Source: JAQVPN01 sp036170435
GTDB lineage: Bacteria > Patescibacteriota > Gracilibacteria > BD1-5 > UBA6164
Reading direction: 5' to 3'
Length of the DNA: 51,429 nt
Assembly (NCBI GenBank): GCA_036170435.1
Contig: JAVHPF010000026.1
Span: 1-51,429, forward strand
The notes beneath the pieces were generated by a model. The model saw only the letters and a program-made list of their open reading frames with translations, had not been told where the DNA came from and did no database searches. Below, piece by piece: positions 20,592 through 34,125 of the stretch (its first letter is position 1; each line of letters opens with the position of its first letter). A program made the translations under genes and the position numbers.

Positions 20592-20816
20592 TTATACTCT
20601 AGTTACAGATTTTTTCTTAGATTTAATATCTATTACTTTTCTTCCTTTATACATTCCAGTAATAGGAGAAGCAAAGTGAGATAAACCAATAGCAAGTCCA
20701 TTTTCATATTGTAATTGTACTCTATTTTTTAATTTAAGTGCAGTCAATTTAATCCAGTTACTAGTTCTAGTTCTAGATCTAGATTTTGACATCTTTTTAG
20801 TAGGTGAAAAACTCAT
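20592..20816 (-). CDS. rpmF: Large ribosomal subunit protein bL32, zinc-free form
   Basis: 74 residues. TKKMSKSRSRTRTSNW corresponds to the basic N-terminus of bL32, and SHFASPITGMYKGRKVI aligns with its H-x-x-C-P-x-C-G-x-Y-x-G-R-x-V end. All four zinc-ligand Cys are replaced (no Cys in the protein), as in C-minus ribosomal paralogues. All glycines are GGN. The neighbourhood (nusB, rnc) suits rpmF, and a strong CGCG-type promoter lies just upstream. The assignment rests on short motifs, so a divergent bL28 cannot be wholly excluded. Confidence 0.85.
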   Translation of the reverse strand: MSFSPTKKMSKSRSRTRTSNWIKLTALKLKNRVQLQYENGLAIGLSHFASPITGMYKGRKVIDIKSKKKSVTRV

Positions 20817-20850
20817 ATTTTCTAAGTTATTAATTAAGTTATTTTTTATA

Positions 20851-20885
20851 CCGCGAGATTATATTTTTTTTTGTTAAAAAATCAA
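20851..20885 (-). promoter_or_regulatory. rpmF promoter with GC-rich discriminator
   Basis: On the minus strand: TTGATT, a 16-base spacer, TATAAT, then CTCGCGG. It is the clearest member of the shared promoter type. Confidence 0.8.
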
Positions 20886-20926
20886 ATCTTTTTTGTATAA
20901 GACTAGAAAAGTTAAAAATCTAGCCT

Positions 20927-23900
20927 TTATTTCATTATAAAATTTCCCTCAGATATTGGTAAAACTCTAGCTATTTCAGTTCAATTAGAGCTAGTAAGTT
21001 TATATACAACTCTATTTTCAAAAGTTTCATAAACTATTTTAAATCAAGTTCTATTAACTGAAACTCTTCAATCTTTTGTTACAACAAATATTGGAGTTTT
21101 ATTCGAATCTGTTACATCATATAATGCCAAATCTCAAGGGTTATAAGAAGCTGTCGTCGGCAAGATAAAACTTGAATAATGTCGTTTATCTGTAAGTCTA
21201 AAGTAAGTTCAATTATCTTTTATATTATCAAAAGTATCAACAGATTTTACTTCTCAAATATTTGGAACAATAATATATTCATAGTACAAATCCAAACTTC
21301 AATTAGAAACAACTATATTTGTAAAAGCATTATCAGACGAATTTGCTGAAATAACTCTTATAGAATATTTATTATCTTTCAAATCTATTTTTCAAGTAGT
21401 TTCATTAATATTTGCAATATCTTTAATTGCTCAAGTATTTGAAGTATCTTTTAATACAAGACCTTGAGAATTAGTATAAGAATAATTAAATGCTCAAGTT
21501 GGACTAGTATTCAAATAAGAATCTGTAAGTCTTTTTAGAACTCCTCATCTATATCTATACAAATCTACTCTTTCCTTATCAATTTCTTCATTCAAATCAC
21601 CAAAAATTGTAGAATTATTATTTCATTTTATTTCTGGAGTTGGAGAATAAACATTCAGAACTAAATCTTTATATCAAATATTATTGTTCTTATCAACCAT
21701 ATATAGTCTAATATTTTTTGTAAAAATATTATCAAATGGCAAAATTCTTAATTTCAAGCTAGTTGAACTTAGTTGAACTTCAATATTTGCTTTAGAAACA
21801 GAATCTTTATCATTTGCAGGATTTCCATCTCAATCTGAATCTACTTTCAAATTTGAATCTATATAAACTTCTTTTAATCCTGAAATTCCAGAATTTTCAT
21901 ATATAGATTCAGTTAAATCTATAGTTTTCCCTATATAAACTGGTACTTTTATAACAGAATTCATATCTAGTTCTGGTGCTTTTGTATCAGCTTGAACTTG
22001 TGGTGCCATTATTTCTTGAGCAGAACTAGTTGTGAAATTTCAAGCTTTGAATCAAGTAATTTTAGAATAATAGAAATCATTATCTACTTTTGCTCTAATC
22101 AAATATTTTTCATTATAAGCTCATAAATCATACAAAGTATAAGAAGAGATAGAATTGAAAAGTACATCTATATTAGATCCGTCATAATAATTAATTGATA
22201 CGCGTGATGCTTCATTTATAGAATCTCATTTTATGGAATCTCAAGGAAAGATTGGTAAGCCAATAACAGAAGCAATTTCATTTCCAGAATATATTTTAGA
22301 ATTTTTCCCTTCTAAATAAGCTTCTCATTCAAGTCCACTAATAATTACATTTCAAACAAAACTTATATTAGAATATTTTTTTAATACTATAGATTGTTCC
22401 GTAGCATTATCATCTGTATGGTAAAATATTTTTACATCATCTCTTCATGAATAAATTTTTGTTCATTGACTTATATTTAGAAGAGTATTTGATGCTATTT
22501 TATCTTTTATACTGATAAGTTCTTTTGTAGAAAGTGTTACATTAAGCCCTGGAGAGTAATAATCTATATAAGCTAGATTTTTTCTAGTTGTATAAGTTTC
22601 ATTTGTAGAATCTACAGTAAGGTCATCAATATCTCTAAATGAGTCTACTACTTGTCTTTTTGTAGACAATCAATTCCAATATCTAGAATTATCATTATTA
22701 GCGAATTTATCAACTATATTATAAAATTCTAGTCTATAATTTGCTATATCATCTGATGTTTGCAAGAAATTAACATTTATATTATTTGTGTCTACTAAAT
22801 TTTCAGAAAATTCATTTACAGCAGCATAATGAGTGTCAGTATTATTATAAGATTTTATATCATCCGCACTCATTACTATTGGATTTCCCGTATAGAAATT
22901 TGTAGGACTTGTTGCTTTGAAATTATCCTTTAAATAAAGTTCATCTCAAACTTGATATACTAAATCTTTGTTATTAGCATCTGATCCAGTAGTTTTTGTA
23001 ACTTCATTTCAAGTAAGTTCTCACAAGTAATCAAATAATCTGTAACTTATATCTTTTTCAATAATATATAATCATTTATAAGTATATGTATTTGTAACTC
23101 ATGTTTTACAAGATTTAGCTGAAGATTCAACTATTCCAGTAGATGTTGTTCAAGTTGCAGTAGATGCAAGTAAATTTGATTTAGCTTTAGAAATCATATC
23201 TTGGTATCTAATGTCTGAATCTAGTAATTTCGTATTTAAGCCTGAAGTATCTGATTTCACTCTATTTATCAAATCATTTCCATCACTTTGTAAACTTGTT
23301 TTTTCCGCATTATCTTGTGCTAGAAGATTAACTAAAGAAGTTTTAGTTTTGTTATTAAATGAAGACATGCTAGCATTATATCAATCAAATCTAGAAACTG
23401 ATGCTGAAGCTAATTTATTAGTTCAATCTATAGTTAATTTATTTGATTTAATTTGTTCTTTTAACTTTCTTGTCTCATTTATTTCATTTTTTATGATAGA
23501 TTTAAGAGTGTCAAATTTGGCAGTATTATTTTCTATCAAACTATTTATCAATGAATCTTCTTTGGCATAATCATAATTATTTACACTTGCCCAAGTATCT
23601 CTAATTTTTGATGTTCTTGGGTCACTTGTTATAGATTTTTTAGCTAAATCTTTATTAACTAAACTTAAGAATTCACTATTTGTAACTGTAGTATCTTTAT
23701 GATTTATAATATATGAAACTCAAGACCTTATATTAGCAGCAATCGCGCGTGAAAAATCATATAAATTTACTCATTTTTTTTCATTATAATTCAATTTTTG
23801 CCCATCAAGTCTCACTCAAGAATTTTGTCATCCAACATTTACATCAATATTTTGAGGAATTACTCATCTGAAGTCCAAATCTGGAATTTTAGAATCAAAA

Positions 23901-26900
23901 GCATGAACTATATTATTTGTAAAAGTATTTAATGGCATAACCATATTTCTAGCAAATTCTGTTATAAAATCAGCTTCGAATTCTAGATTTACATAACTTG
24001 TTACTTTTATAGCATCAATAAAAGGATAAGAAAATTGAGGTAGAGAAACACTTAAGAAATCTATAGGCAAATAACCTCATCTTTCAGTTAAGAATGCAAT
24101 TTGATCACCAGCTCTCCATTCGGGAACGAAAGGATTTTTCTTCAAAATACACATAACTTTTGTAATAAGTTTCAAAATATTTAAAACTCGTTCTATTCAA
24201 GCAAAAAGTTTAGGTAATTTTGGTGGTGGTGGTAAATCAGGAAGAGTAACAGTAGGCAAACTTGGTAAGTCTGGTAGAGTTGGTAATGTTATAGTTGGTA
24301 AGACTGGAATACTTGGCAAGTTTATATTTACATTTGGTAGGTCTGGTAAATATAATCTTGGTAGTGTTGGCAAAATAATTGGTCTCAATTTGAACTCAAA
24401 ATCTGGAAGAGAAATTGCTAAATTAGCTCTTACATTATGCAAATCTACTATTATATCTGGCCATTTTGGAAATTGAATTATTGGTATTTTTGGAATAATC
24501 ATAGAAATTATTTTAAATACACAATAAAGCAAATCTGATCTTTCATTTTTACAATCATGACAACTTGCATCATAATCATAGAAAATATCTAAAACTAATT
24601 GCCAAGATTTAAGTATAGATTTAACTAAAATATATAGTTCAACCCAAGCTTTAAATCTTTTACCATTCTCTCAAAGCCGTCAACCAAGAATATATGAAAT
24701 AGTTTCTACATTACAAAGTATTTGTCCAAGCCGAGTTTCTTTTATAGAAATCATTTTATTTACTTTTTCTGGAAGTTTTTTGTAATTATCTAGAGCTTGA
24801 ATATTTTGATCTAAAGAGTTTGTTAAAGCTCCTGCATTTATTATCAGAGAATTTGCATAAGCATAATCTTTTTTACATTGAGCTTTTGCGGCATCTGTTG
24901 TTTTTGAATCACATCAAGCTAATCAACCTGACCACATTTTCTTTTTTTGATCTAGTTCAGCATTCCATTGATTTTTTGTTATATTAAAATCTCTTATAGC
25001 TTTATCAATAGTAACACCATCAATCCATGGAATAGAAATATATATTTTTTCTGGAAGTATTGAAATCATAGGAAGATTCCCTAAAAATTCATAAACTTGC
25101 CTTATTCCTGAGGCTTGTGCTGGCCCTGAAGTATACTTAGAATTTTCTTTATTTTTTATTTTTTGTAGTTTAGATATACATTCTGTTGTATATTTAGATG
25201 TATCATTACTACACTTAGAATCATAATCTTTTTGTAAAGCCTCAGCTTGATTATTAATTTGAGCATCTTTTGCTTTATCTGCAGCTAATCATTTGTTATA
25301 ACTATTTTTTACATTATCAAAGAAATTAGCCCAACCTGAATCTATAATTCAAGAAAAATCTGGAAGTATTACAAAAACTGTTGGCCAATCAGTCAACTTA
25401 GTAACTATTTCTTCTATTTGTCTTGTCCACCATTCCATAATAAAATCAGGAAATGGAAAAATTCTTTTTAAATCTATTTTTACGATATCAGCATAAGATC
25501 ATCAATTTTTTACAGCATTAGCATCTAAACTAATAGATAAATCCATATCATTATCTGTTGTAGTAGTTCATCCTAAACTAATAAGTGGTCAATTTGATAC
25601 ATTCCATTTATTATTATTTGAAAGAGAACCAAAGAAATTATTTACATTAGCTCATAAACTAGGAGATTTTTGTCCTGTTCTTTTATAATTTAGATAATCT
25701 GCTACTGTTTTATTATCCAAAATTGGAGTTTTACCCGTATTTCAAGTAGAGTCTTTACAATTTCAATTTATAACAGAATAAGAAGAACCTGATACTTGAC
25801 TATAACCCGTAGATCAAATATCTCAATCAGATCAATCATCCTTACACATATTTGATTTTTTTGCTGCAACTATACAGTTTCAACCTGGAGTAACTGGAGA
25901 TACTCATTTAGGCATAGCATTTCAAGCAACTATTGCAGGACCACCAAAACAAGCAGCAATTCAAATACCTCAAGTTATAGTAGGAGTAACAAAAAATCTA
26001 AATTGGTTTATTGGATTTGTAGTTCCAAGCCGTCAACCAGCTCACAAAGAAGAACAACCTAATCCCAAAGGACTTGGTGGCCAAACAGAAGGTCAACAAA
26101 TAGGTCAATACCATTGCATAGTTAACATAGAAAAAACTGGAATCCCTTCTCCTATATTTAAACCATCTCAAGCAGGACAACCGAAAATAGTTGGATCATT
26201 ACCTGGAGCAAGAGGAGCCCGATTAAGAGGACTTGCTATACATCAAGCTCATCAAGCTCAACAACCTAATCCGTTGATGAAATTCTCTACTCAATCAAGA
26301 GTGGCCATAGAATTAGCTGTAAAATTGTTTAGTCAATCTAAAATATTTCATGAATCTTCATTATAATTTGGACTTAGGTCATAAGTATCTGGAATACCAT
26401 CTCAATCTTTATCAAAATTTACTTGATTTAAAGCATCCTTAGCATATTTCGTAAAATCTGCATTTTGTCCATTATTTAATTTCAAAGCATCTATATAATC
26501 TGGTACTCCATTTCAATCAGTATCAGTTGCATTTTTTTCTGCTTCTGTTGGTAATTTTGCTTTATTTTCATTACAAATAGGAGTTTGTTCTCATTTTTCA
26601 TAAGATTTAGCATCTGTAGATCTATAAATAGCATTTGTTTCAGCACAGTTTTGATTTGATTTTTTTAGTAAAATATCACCATAAATATCATCTCCAAGTT
26701 CTCATTTTTCAAATAATCAAGTTTGAAGAGAACCAAAATCAAAAGGCATAGTTTCTAAATTATATTCAAAAACCGCTGTTTGTCCTGATAGCAAATCAAA
26801 ATGATCTATCATAAAAGAAAATGGAGCTCAATCTGGAGCCTTTTTAGGGGCTATACTTTTATAATCTCATCATATAGAAAATTTATAATTTGTTTCTGCT

Positions 26901-29900
26901 CAAAGCGATAATGGATCTGGTACCTTATCAAGATATGCAATATTTTTAGTTATAGATGTAGAAGTATTTTTAATTTCTACTCTTACTGAAATTTGATCTC
27001 AAGCTTTTAGAAATCATCCATTTTTATCTGTATAAGTTTTTTTGATATTTATCCCTTGAGTATCAGAATATTCACTTCTTAAAAATGTAGTTAATTTAGA
27101 AGTATTTGTAGAATAATCATAATTTGTTTTTCATGAATTTGTTTGGTCTAAGTATGAAGTAAAATCTTTGAAAGAATTATTAGCACTAGAAATATCTGTA
27201 GAAACACTAGAAGAATCTCAAGCAGCAGATTGTGGTAATGCATTAAAAATAGATTGTTTATTTTGATCTTGAGTTAAAGTAGCATCTGAAAATTCTGGGT
27301 CATAATTAACTTTAAAGAAAAGCATATTATTCAAAAGAGATTCATTAAATTCTCATTTTGATGGGCTTATTAAAGATTCAGAAGCTCAATTTGCTACTGA
27401 CTTATTAAAATCTTTAACATTAGCATTTAAAGCTTCCGATGATTTCAAAAATTCAGCACTAGAATCTGATGGCAACTGATAAAGACCATTATAATAAATA
27501 GCTGAATTATCATTCCTAGGAGCTGAATCAAGTTTCAATCAATATCCAGAATCTATGTGTTTTTTCTCAAAACTTGGATTATTATCAGTTCATCATCCAT
27601 AAAATACATTTATATCACCATTTTCATCAAGTGTAGTAATATCCATTTTTCCATCATGATTCATATCAAAACCAGACACTTGTGATATTCTACCGTTCAA
27701 TGCAAATTGCCCCTCTAATTCTACTCTTGTAAAATGTTTTTTATAATTATTTAATAAAACTGGTTTTCCGTCTGTATTTACAAAGAAAATATCATCAAAT
27801 CAATCTCATGTAAAATCTCAAGTAATTATTGGAAATTTATTATCTAAATCTTTTATATAAAATAAATTTCCCATATCTTTATATTTTTCACTCGTGTTTG
27901 TTCACTCTAAAAGTCTTATAAAATTATCTGCCGTCAAATAAATAACATCATCTACTTGATCATTATTATAATCAAAAACATCATAAGATTTTACTCATTT
28001 TCAAAGAAGTTTTCAGATGCTTGAATCAAAATTACGGTCCTCACTTGTTCCTGGTAATTTTGGATCTACTTTTGCTAAAGCAATAACTGGATCTCAAAGA
28101 TTTATAACTGAAAGAGTTTGATTATATTTTGTTGCATCTCATACATTTTCACCAGCAGCAAATAAAAGCAATGATTTATTTTCTCATTCCCATCCTATTC
28201 CAGCTCTTCCATCATAATTTGCAATAGAAGTATCTTCTCTTTCTCACATTGTTTTACTAGCTGTTTGATTGTCCGCAAAAGGATCATTATAATAAATATA
28301 TAAACCTTTATTTCAATAAGTAGAATTTCCAGTATATGAAAATTTTCCACCATAATTATTTGATTGTAAATATACAAAAACTGTATTATTTAATGTATCA
28401 ATTTTTGTTTGTAAAAGTGATTCATCACGGCTTAAATCAGTAGAAAATCCTGATAATTTAAGACCTATATTTCAAATAATTTCACCAAAAGAATCTTCCA
28501 AATTAAGTTTCAAATAATCAGAAGTATTTGTATTATCAATTGAAATATTAAATCCTCCGTTATTTGCAATAGTAAAATCTTTTGATATAGAAAAAACCGT
28601 ATTTCAAAGCTCATCTTTCAAAACTATTTTATCCCCATCTAAGATAAAAGCATAATTAGTTTTAATAGTTTTTGCAGTAACTTGTGATGTTTCAGTATCT
28701 GTAATACAAGAAGAAATATTATCTTTATCACAAACTGATTCAGATACTGTATCATTTCATTTCAAATATATTTTTCAAACAACAGAACTAAGTGCTTCAT
28801 TATATAAATCAAAAGAAAGTCTTCTAGAAGAATTATTATAATTTAGACTCAAATCTTGAGATAAATCTGTTGTAGACATTAATCCTATTTTTCAAGTTGG
28901 ACTAACTTGTACTAATTTTTGTTCTGAATTTTTATTTGATGAAAGCAAAGTAGTAACAGCTAGGGATCTATTATTTTTATTAAAAAGCATTCATGAAGCT
29001 AAATAATCTGGAGTATTAATATCCCCATATTCTCCTCAAAGTAACGTTGTATAAAGTGAATTATATTTTTTCCCTTCGATTTTTTGTTTGTTCCAAAAAT
29101 AATAAGTATCTATTCTTATAGCATTTTCTCAAACTCAATAAGTCACTATATTATTCGTAGCATTCCATAATTTTGTTATAAATATTTTACTTGCTTCTCA
29201 TAAAACTTTATAGTCATTACTGGCTTGCATGATATCAAGAGAATTATATTTAGATCTATAATGAATATTATCAAGTTCATAGAAAAATTTATCTCAAGTA
29301 GAACTAAGACCAGCAGAAGTTTTAAAAATAGAAGAATTTAATTCCGTCTTCAAAAAACCAGCTTGCCCTGGAACAGAAAAACTATTTAGAGAAAGATTCG
29401 GATTTGAAGTCACTTTCATAAAAGCTATTCCTGGAATATCAGTCGCATTTAATATGAAATTAGCTTTACCAGAATTTACAATTTTCAAGAAATCTCAAAC
29501 TTTTATAATATGTTTATAATCTGATGGAATTTCTAAAGCTAGAGATGTTGAATTATCATCAAAAACAAGATTTCCATATCTATCTTTTAACTCAGCAGTC
29601 AAAACACTAGTTGAATCAGGTCTTGATTCAAGTTTAGAATTAGATAGAGATAAATCTATTTTTAGTGGTTTATCTGGATGAATTGTTATTGGTTTTACTA
29701 TAGAATTTTTTAATCATTCAATATTAAAAGTAAGATTTACTACTTTTGAAGCAGCTGTTGCTGTAGTAAAAATTCAATTTCAAACTCAATTTTGGATAGA
29801 AACAAAATTATCCCAACTTTTTCCATAAATTTTTGGAATGTTTAAATAAGCTTTAGAATTGAAATTATTTAATAAATTTCAGTTTTCATCAGTAATTTTA

Positions 29901-32900
29901 ATTGTATATTTATAAGTATTATTTCATACTTTTACATTATCAGAGTTTTCTATATTTAAACTCGCATTTATAGCTGAAATTGCTTTTATATTAGCAGTTT
30001 TTTCAAGTTTTATATTATTTACGCTGTCATTAAAAGTAAATTTAATTTCTGAATTTCAAGATGAATCTGGAGATTTTAAACTAAAAGTTTTATATCATTC
30101 AAAAGTATTTATAGTTGCCTCTTTTTTACCATTGTCAAAAGTGAAATCACCATTAATAGATGTATTTATATTATACAATTCTCATGAATTTAGATTTCAA
30201 AATCTATCATAAAGACTAACTAAATGTTTAGTTATGGATCATCAAATTTCTGCAATATTTGTAGACATATTTAATCTCAACTCTGCTGGAACATCTGGCA
30301 GAACCTCTACTTCTTTTGTTGTTCTAAATCAAGAATTATCTGTAATTTCAAAACTATAAGTTCAAGCATCTTTTATTGATGCAATATTAGCATAATAAGA
30401 ACCAATTGGTGGAACAATAAAAGTATCTACATATTTTTTTCCTCACTTTAAAATATCCACTCTCAAAGGATATGAAAGAGGAATAGATTTTCATGTTTTA
30501 TCTAAATTTTTCAATTCAAAAACATATTTTTCTCTAGAAGTTGAGGCTTGTCATAAAGCAGATTTTATATCTGCTAAGTTTGTTTTAGCTCAATCAATTA
30601 TGAAAAAATTTGCCCTATCTGAAGCTTTTACCCCTGATGCTCAAGAAGAAATTACTCCACCAGCTAAATTATAAGAAGAAACTCAAAATACATTTGAAGA
30701 AACTAAAATATTTAAATCATTTGATTTTATATCAATTGCATTGTTTCAATTAGCATCTTTTATAGAAATAGCCGCTCTAAAATAAAGCTTAACTTCTTTG
30801 TCTTTTGAAGTGAAATTTGCAATAGCTTTTCAATTATTTGCCTTTATATTTCAAGGAGTAAAACTTACATATTTTTTTAAATTCTCTAAAACTAGCGAAT
30901 TATTCAATTCACTTCAAAAAGGAGATGATTTATCATAAAAAGTAGTATAATTTATATCTGATAATTCTTTAGTTGTATCTTTTGGAATATCAACTCTAGT
31001 TAAATCAAAATTTACATTTGTAAGATTATCAAAACCTACTATTTTAGAATATTCATCAAGTAAACCAGCTTCTAAATTTCAAACAGAATTATATCAAATT
31101 CTACCTCAAGCAACACTAAGTCTAACAGAAGCTATTTTTTCCTGACAATCATTTATTCAATTTTTGTTATCATCTTTATTACAAGCCTCAAGATTAATTT
31201 GGTCATCTGATGACATTTCAGAATTTCATCAACAAGAACCTGCACTGATTTTAATTTTTGGTGGAAGAAGTGTCTTTAACCGACACATAACAGCAGGAAG
31301 CCATTGCCGAAGAGGAACTCAATCTGGCGGAGCACATTTATTATTATCTTGTTGATTTATCTTTCAATTTAAATTTGTAGATAATAAATTATTACTCAAG
31401 GCTAAATTATTTGCAATAATATCTCAATATGGATTCTCAGCTTTTCCATTTGGATCTATATTTATGTACATATTTTTAGCATCTCATTCAGATCAAATAT
31501 ATGCCATTTCATATAATTTCTTATTTGAAGGAAGAGGAAATTTTAAATTATTATCTCCAAATTGGTCAGATAGGTAATTTTCAAAAATAAATTTATATTT
31601 AGCTGAAACTGAATTTAATTTAGACCAATAAAGAGAAAACACTAAAGTATCTAAGTAAGACAAATCTTTTTTTTCTCAAGACACATCTATAGTTTGTACT
31701 GGTTTTGTTTCTAAAACTTTATACAAATCTACGCTTTGACTAGGATATGCTCAAGATTTTAATAGATTATATAAACTTAAATCATTTCAAGATAAACTTC
31801 ATGGATTATTTGAAGATATTTTAGAATTCAGCTCAACAGATTTTGCATCCAAATATTTATTCAATGTATCTTTTACTCATTGTAAACTTAAATCAGACGA
31901 AACATCTGTTAATCTATACAAATAAGGATAATTAATTTTATCATATTGACCTTTTGCTCCTATAAAATCTATATATCTGTCTTTATCAATAGGCAGATTT
32001 GGAGAAGTCATAGTTTTCGTTTGATCCTTTAATTCAAGAGCATCTGGAGATTTATGTTCTATATATGATGGAATTTTTTTGAAATCTATTTTAAGCCCAC
32101 CATCTTCACATGATAATCAAGAACATTTATTTAAAACAGTAGCCCCAGTAAAAACTTTTCATCAAAAAACGAATCCAGATGATGTAGTTACAGATTCTTT
32201 ATATAAATCATTGAAATTTTTTGTATAAGCGTATTGCTCATTTATAGTTGAACAAGTCCAATCTTTAGCAGCTTGTCAATTTATTGGGACACTATATGTT
32301 ACTCAACAAGAATGACTAATTATTCCTCTTTTTTCCGTAAGGATAAAATTATTATCTGTACAGTTAAGTGGAGATGGAGTCTTTGAATTATCCAGTTCTT
32401 TACTTGCTCAAGATATATCAAATAATGGAGTGATTGATTTATTTAAATCATGAGTTAATAATTTCAAAACTCCTGTATTCATAGATGAAGTATCTAAATT
32501 AAGAGGAGAATTTCATCACCAGAATCAATCAGTTTTAGCATTATTACATTTAGAAGCATCCGCCTGAGCATTTCAAGTTACATTTAATCATCTATTTGCC
32601 TCAACCAAAGTTCAAGAATTTGAATTTGAACCTCTATAAATACTACAATCAGCTGCTGTAGCAATATCTTTGGCTTGTTCACCAAAAAGTATATTTGTAT
32701 AAGTATTTCCACAAGTTAAAAAATCTGATACTCGATTTGTGGCAGTTGTTGGAATAGCTATATTTCTAGATAATCAATTTTTTACTAAATTATCAATTTC
32801 TGTTTCTAAATCGTTATTTGCATTTTTCACCATAACTCTTGAAATTTCATCCAATTGAGTTATCAAATATGGAGCCATATCAACGGCAACTGTAGAACCA

Positions 32901-33947
32901 GTTCAATTATATCTTCAAGCATTATGAACAAATGCTTTCATATCACTAAGTCCTGATTCATTAAAAATTTCTACAAATCTTTTTATAGTTTTAGTAATAG
33001 CAGAAAGAGTTGAAATATCTGGAGCTGTAGAAAAATCTGGAGTTCCAGAATAAGATGATAAATCCAAATTAAGTCCCAAACTACCCAATGTTGATGCGAT
33101 TTCTGAATTTGCTGTTCATATATAACTTTTAGCTAATTTATCTGCTAAATATTTAGAAAATCTATTATAAGAAATATCTTCTATATTAAGTAAATAGTTT
33201 ACATAAGCTAAATAATTTTGATAACTTATAGCAGCTTGTTCTCTTTTCCCATCAAAATAAAAAACATATGGTTTAGTTGAAGCTAATGTAGAAGTAGAAA
33301 AATTTCAACTTTTTGTATAATAATTATGATCTTTGTCAAAGAAATCTTTTAATTCCTGAACATCTTTAGATTTATCTCAAGTATTTGGAGAAATAAATGA
33401 ATGCCAAATTTCAGCCTGTAATTTATCTTTTTTATTTTGATTTTTTTCGTATTTTTTTGAATTGGTATTATATATATAAGCTTTATCTTGAAAATCTACA
33501 TAAGGGAAAACTGATTTTTGTGAATTTTGTCCATCATAAACTACAGGAAGAGGAATATTTCAAACGAAAATAGATCCAATAAGTTTTGACTCTCATGTTA
33601 AATCTTTTATTCATTTATATCATTCGAAATAAAGTTTTTCATTTATTGATGCAATATTATATGGATTTTCACTCGACGCAGTTGGTATTATAATAACTTT
33701 TGTCATAGGTAGAGTTTTTTGTATATCTTCTGCATATCTATCTATTTCTGTTTTTACATCAGATGAAAAAACTCAAGCATTATATAAGTCGTCTTGAACA
33801 ATTATTGAAACTATATTATAAGTAGCCGTATCTCCTGCAAAAACTTGATTTAAAAGGCCTTCAAAAGAAACTCTGAAAGTTAGAGAAAAAAGTAGAGAAA
33901 AAATAAGAATTCCTGAAATAAATTTTTGTATTCTTGAATATCACATA
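20927..33947 (-). CDS. Giant secreted multidomain surface protein (about 4,339 residues; one-base frame break near the start)
   Basis: From ATG at 33947 the frame must lose one base in a T7 tract (plus 33898-33904) to continue. After that I saw no TAA or TAG down to 20927. The N-terminus is a signal peptide ending NQVFAG. Visible parts: SIFVGNIPLPVV (about 145-160); Cys-rich PPDGVPL-x-QWLPAVMC (870-890); Ig/β-sandwich-like stretches (1000-1900); FG-GAP/VCBS-type repeats GDFTGDGFDDIFFVN and DMNHDGKMDITTL (about 1985-2115); type-3 calcium repeats DTDGNGVPDYID and DKDGDGIPDTYD (about 2470-2525); a Cys/Gly-rich block (2559-2700); a Pro-rich LPxLP tract (3175-3250); coiled segments; and a C-terminal Ig-like domain with DSDGDGNPANDKDS (about 4037-4050). 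No sortase motif or C-terminal anchor is seen. It is a candidate adhesin or attachment factor; function is inferred only. Confidence 0.85.
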
Positions 33948-34044
33948 TTTTATTGCTTGTTTTTTATTTTATAATTTATTTGTTTGCTCTTTATTTTTGT
34001 TTTTTGTTTTTGATGTATATTTGTTTTTATTTTTTTAACATTTG

Positions 34045-34065
34045 TTGTACATATATTTTGTACAA
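34045..34065. promoter_or_regulatory. Inverted repeat upstream of the giant gene (operator candidate)
   Basis: TTGTACA-N7-TGTACAA, 98 bp before the giant gene start, in a T/A-rich 178-bp intergenic stretch (33948-34125) that holds no gene. The symmetry suits a dimeric repressor site, but no regulator is linked to it. Confidence 0.45.
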
Positions 34066-34125
34066 GATTTTACTACATTTTTTCTTTTTTACAAGCTTTT
34101 TTATGCAAAAAAAAGCTACTTATTT

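Noticed and set aside
23211..23570. Plus-strand ORF of 119 codons inside the giant gene
   Set aside because: Antisense shadow; the opposite frame belongs to the continuous giant protein.
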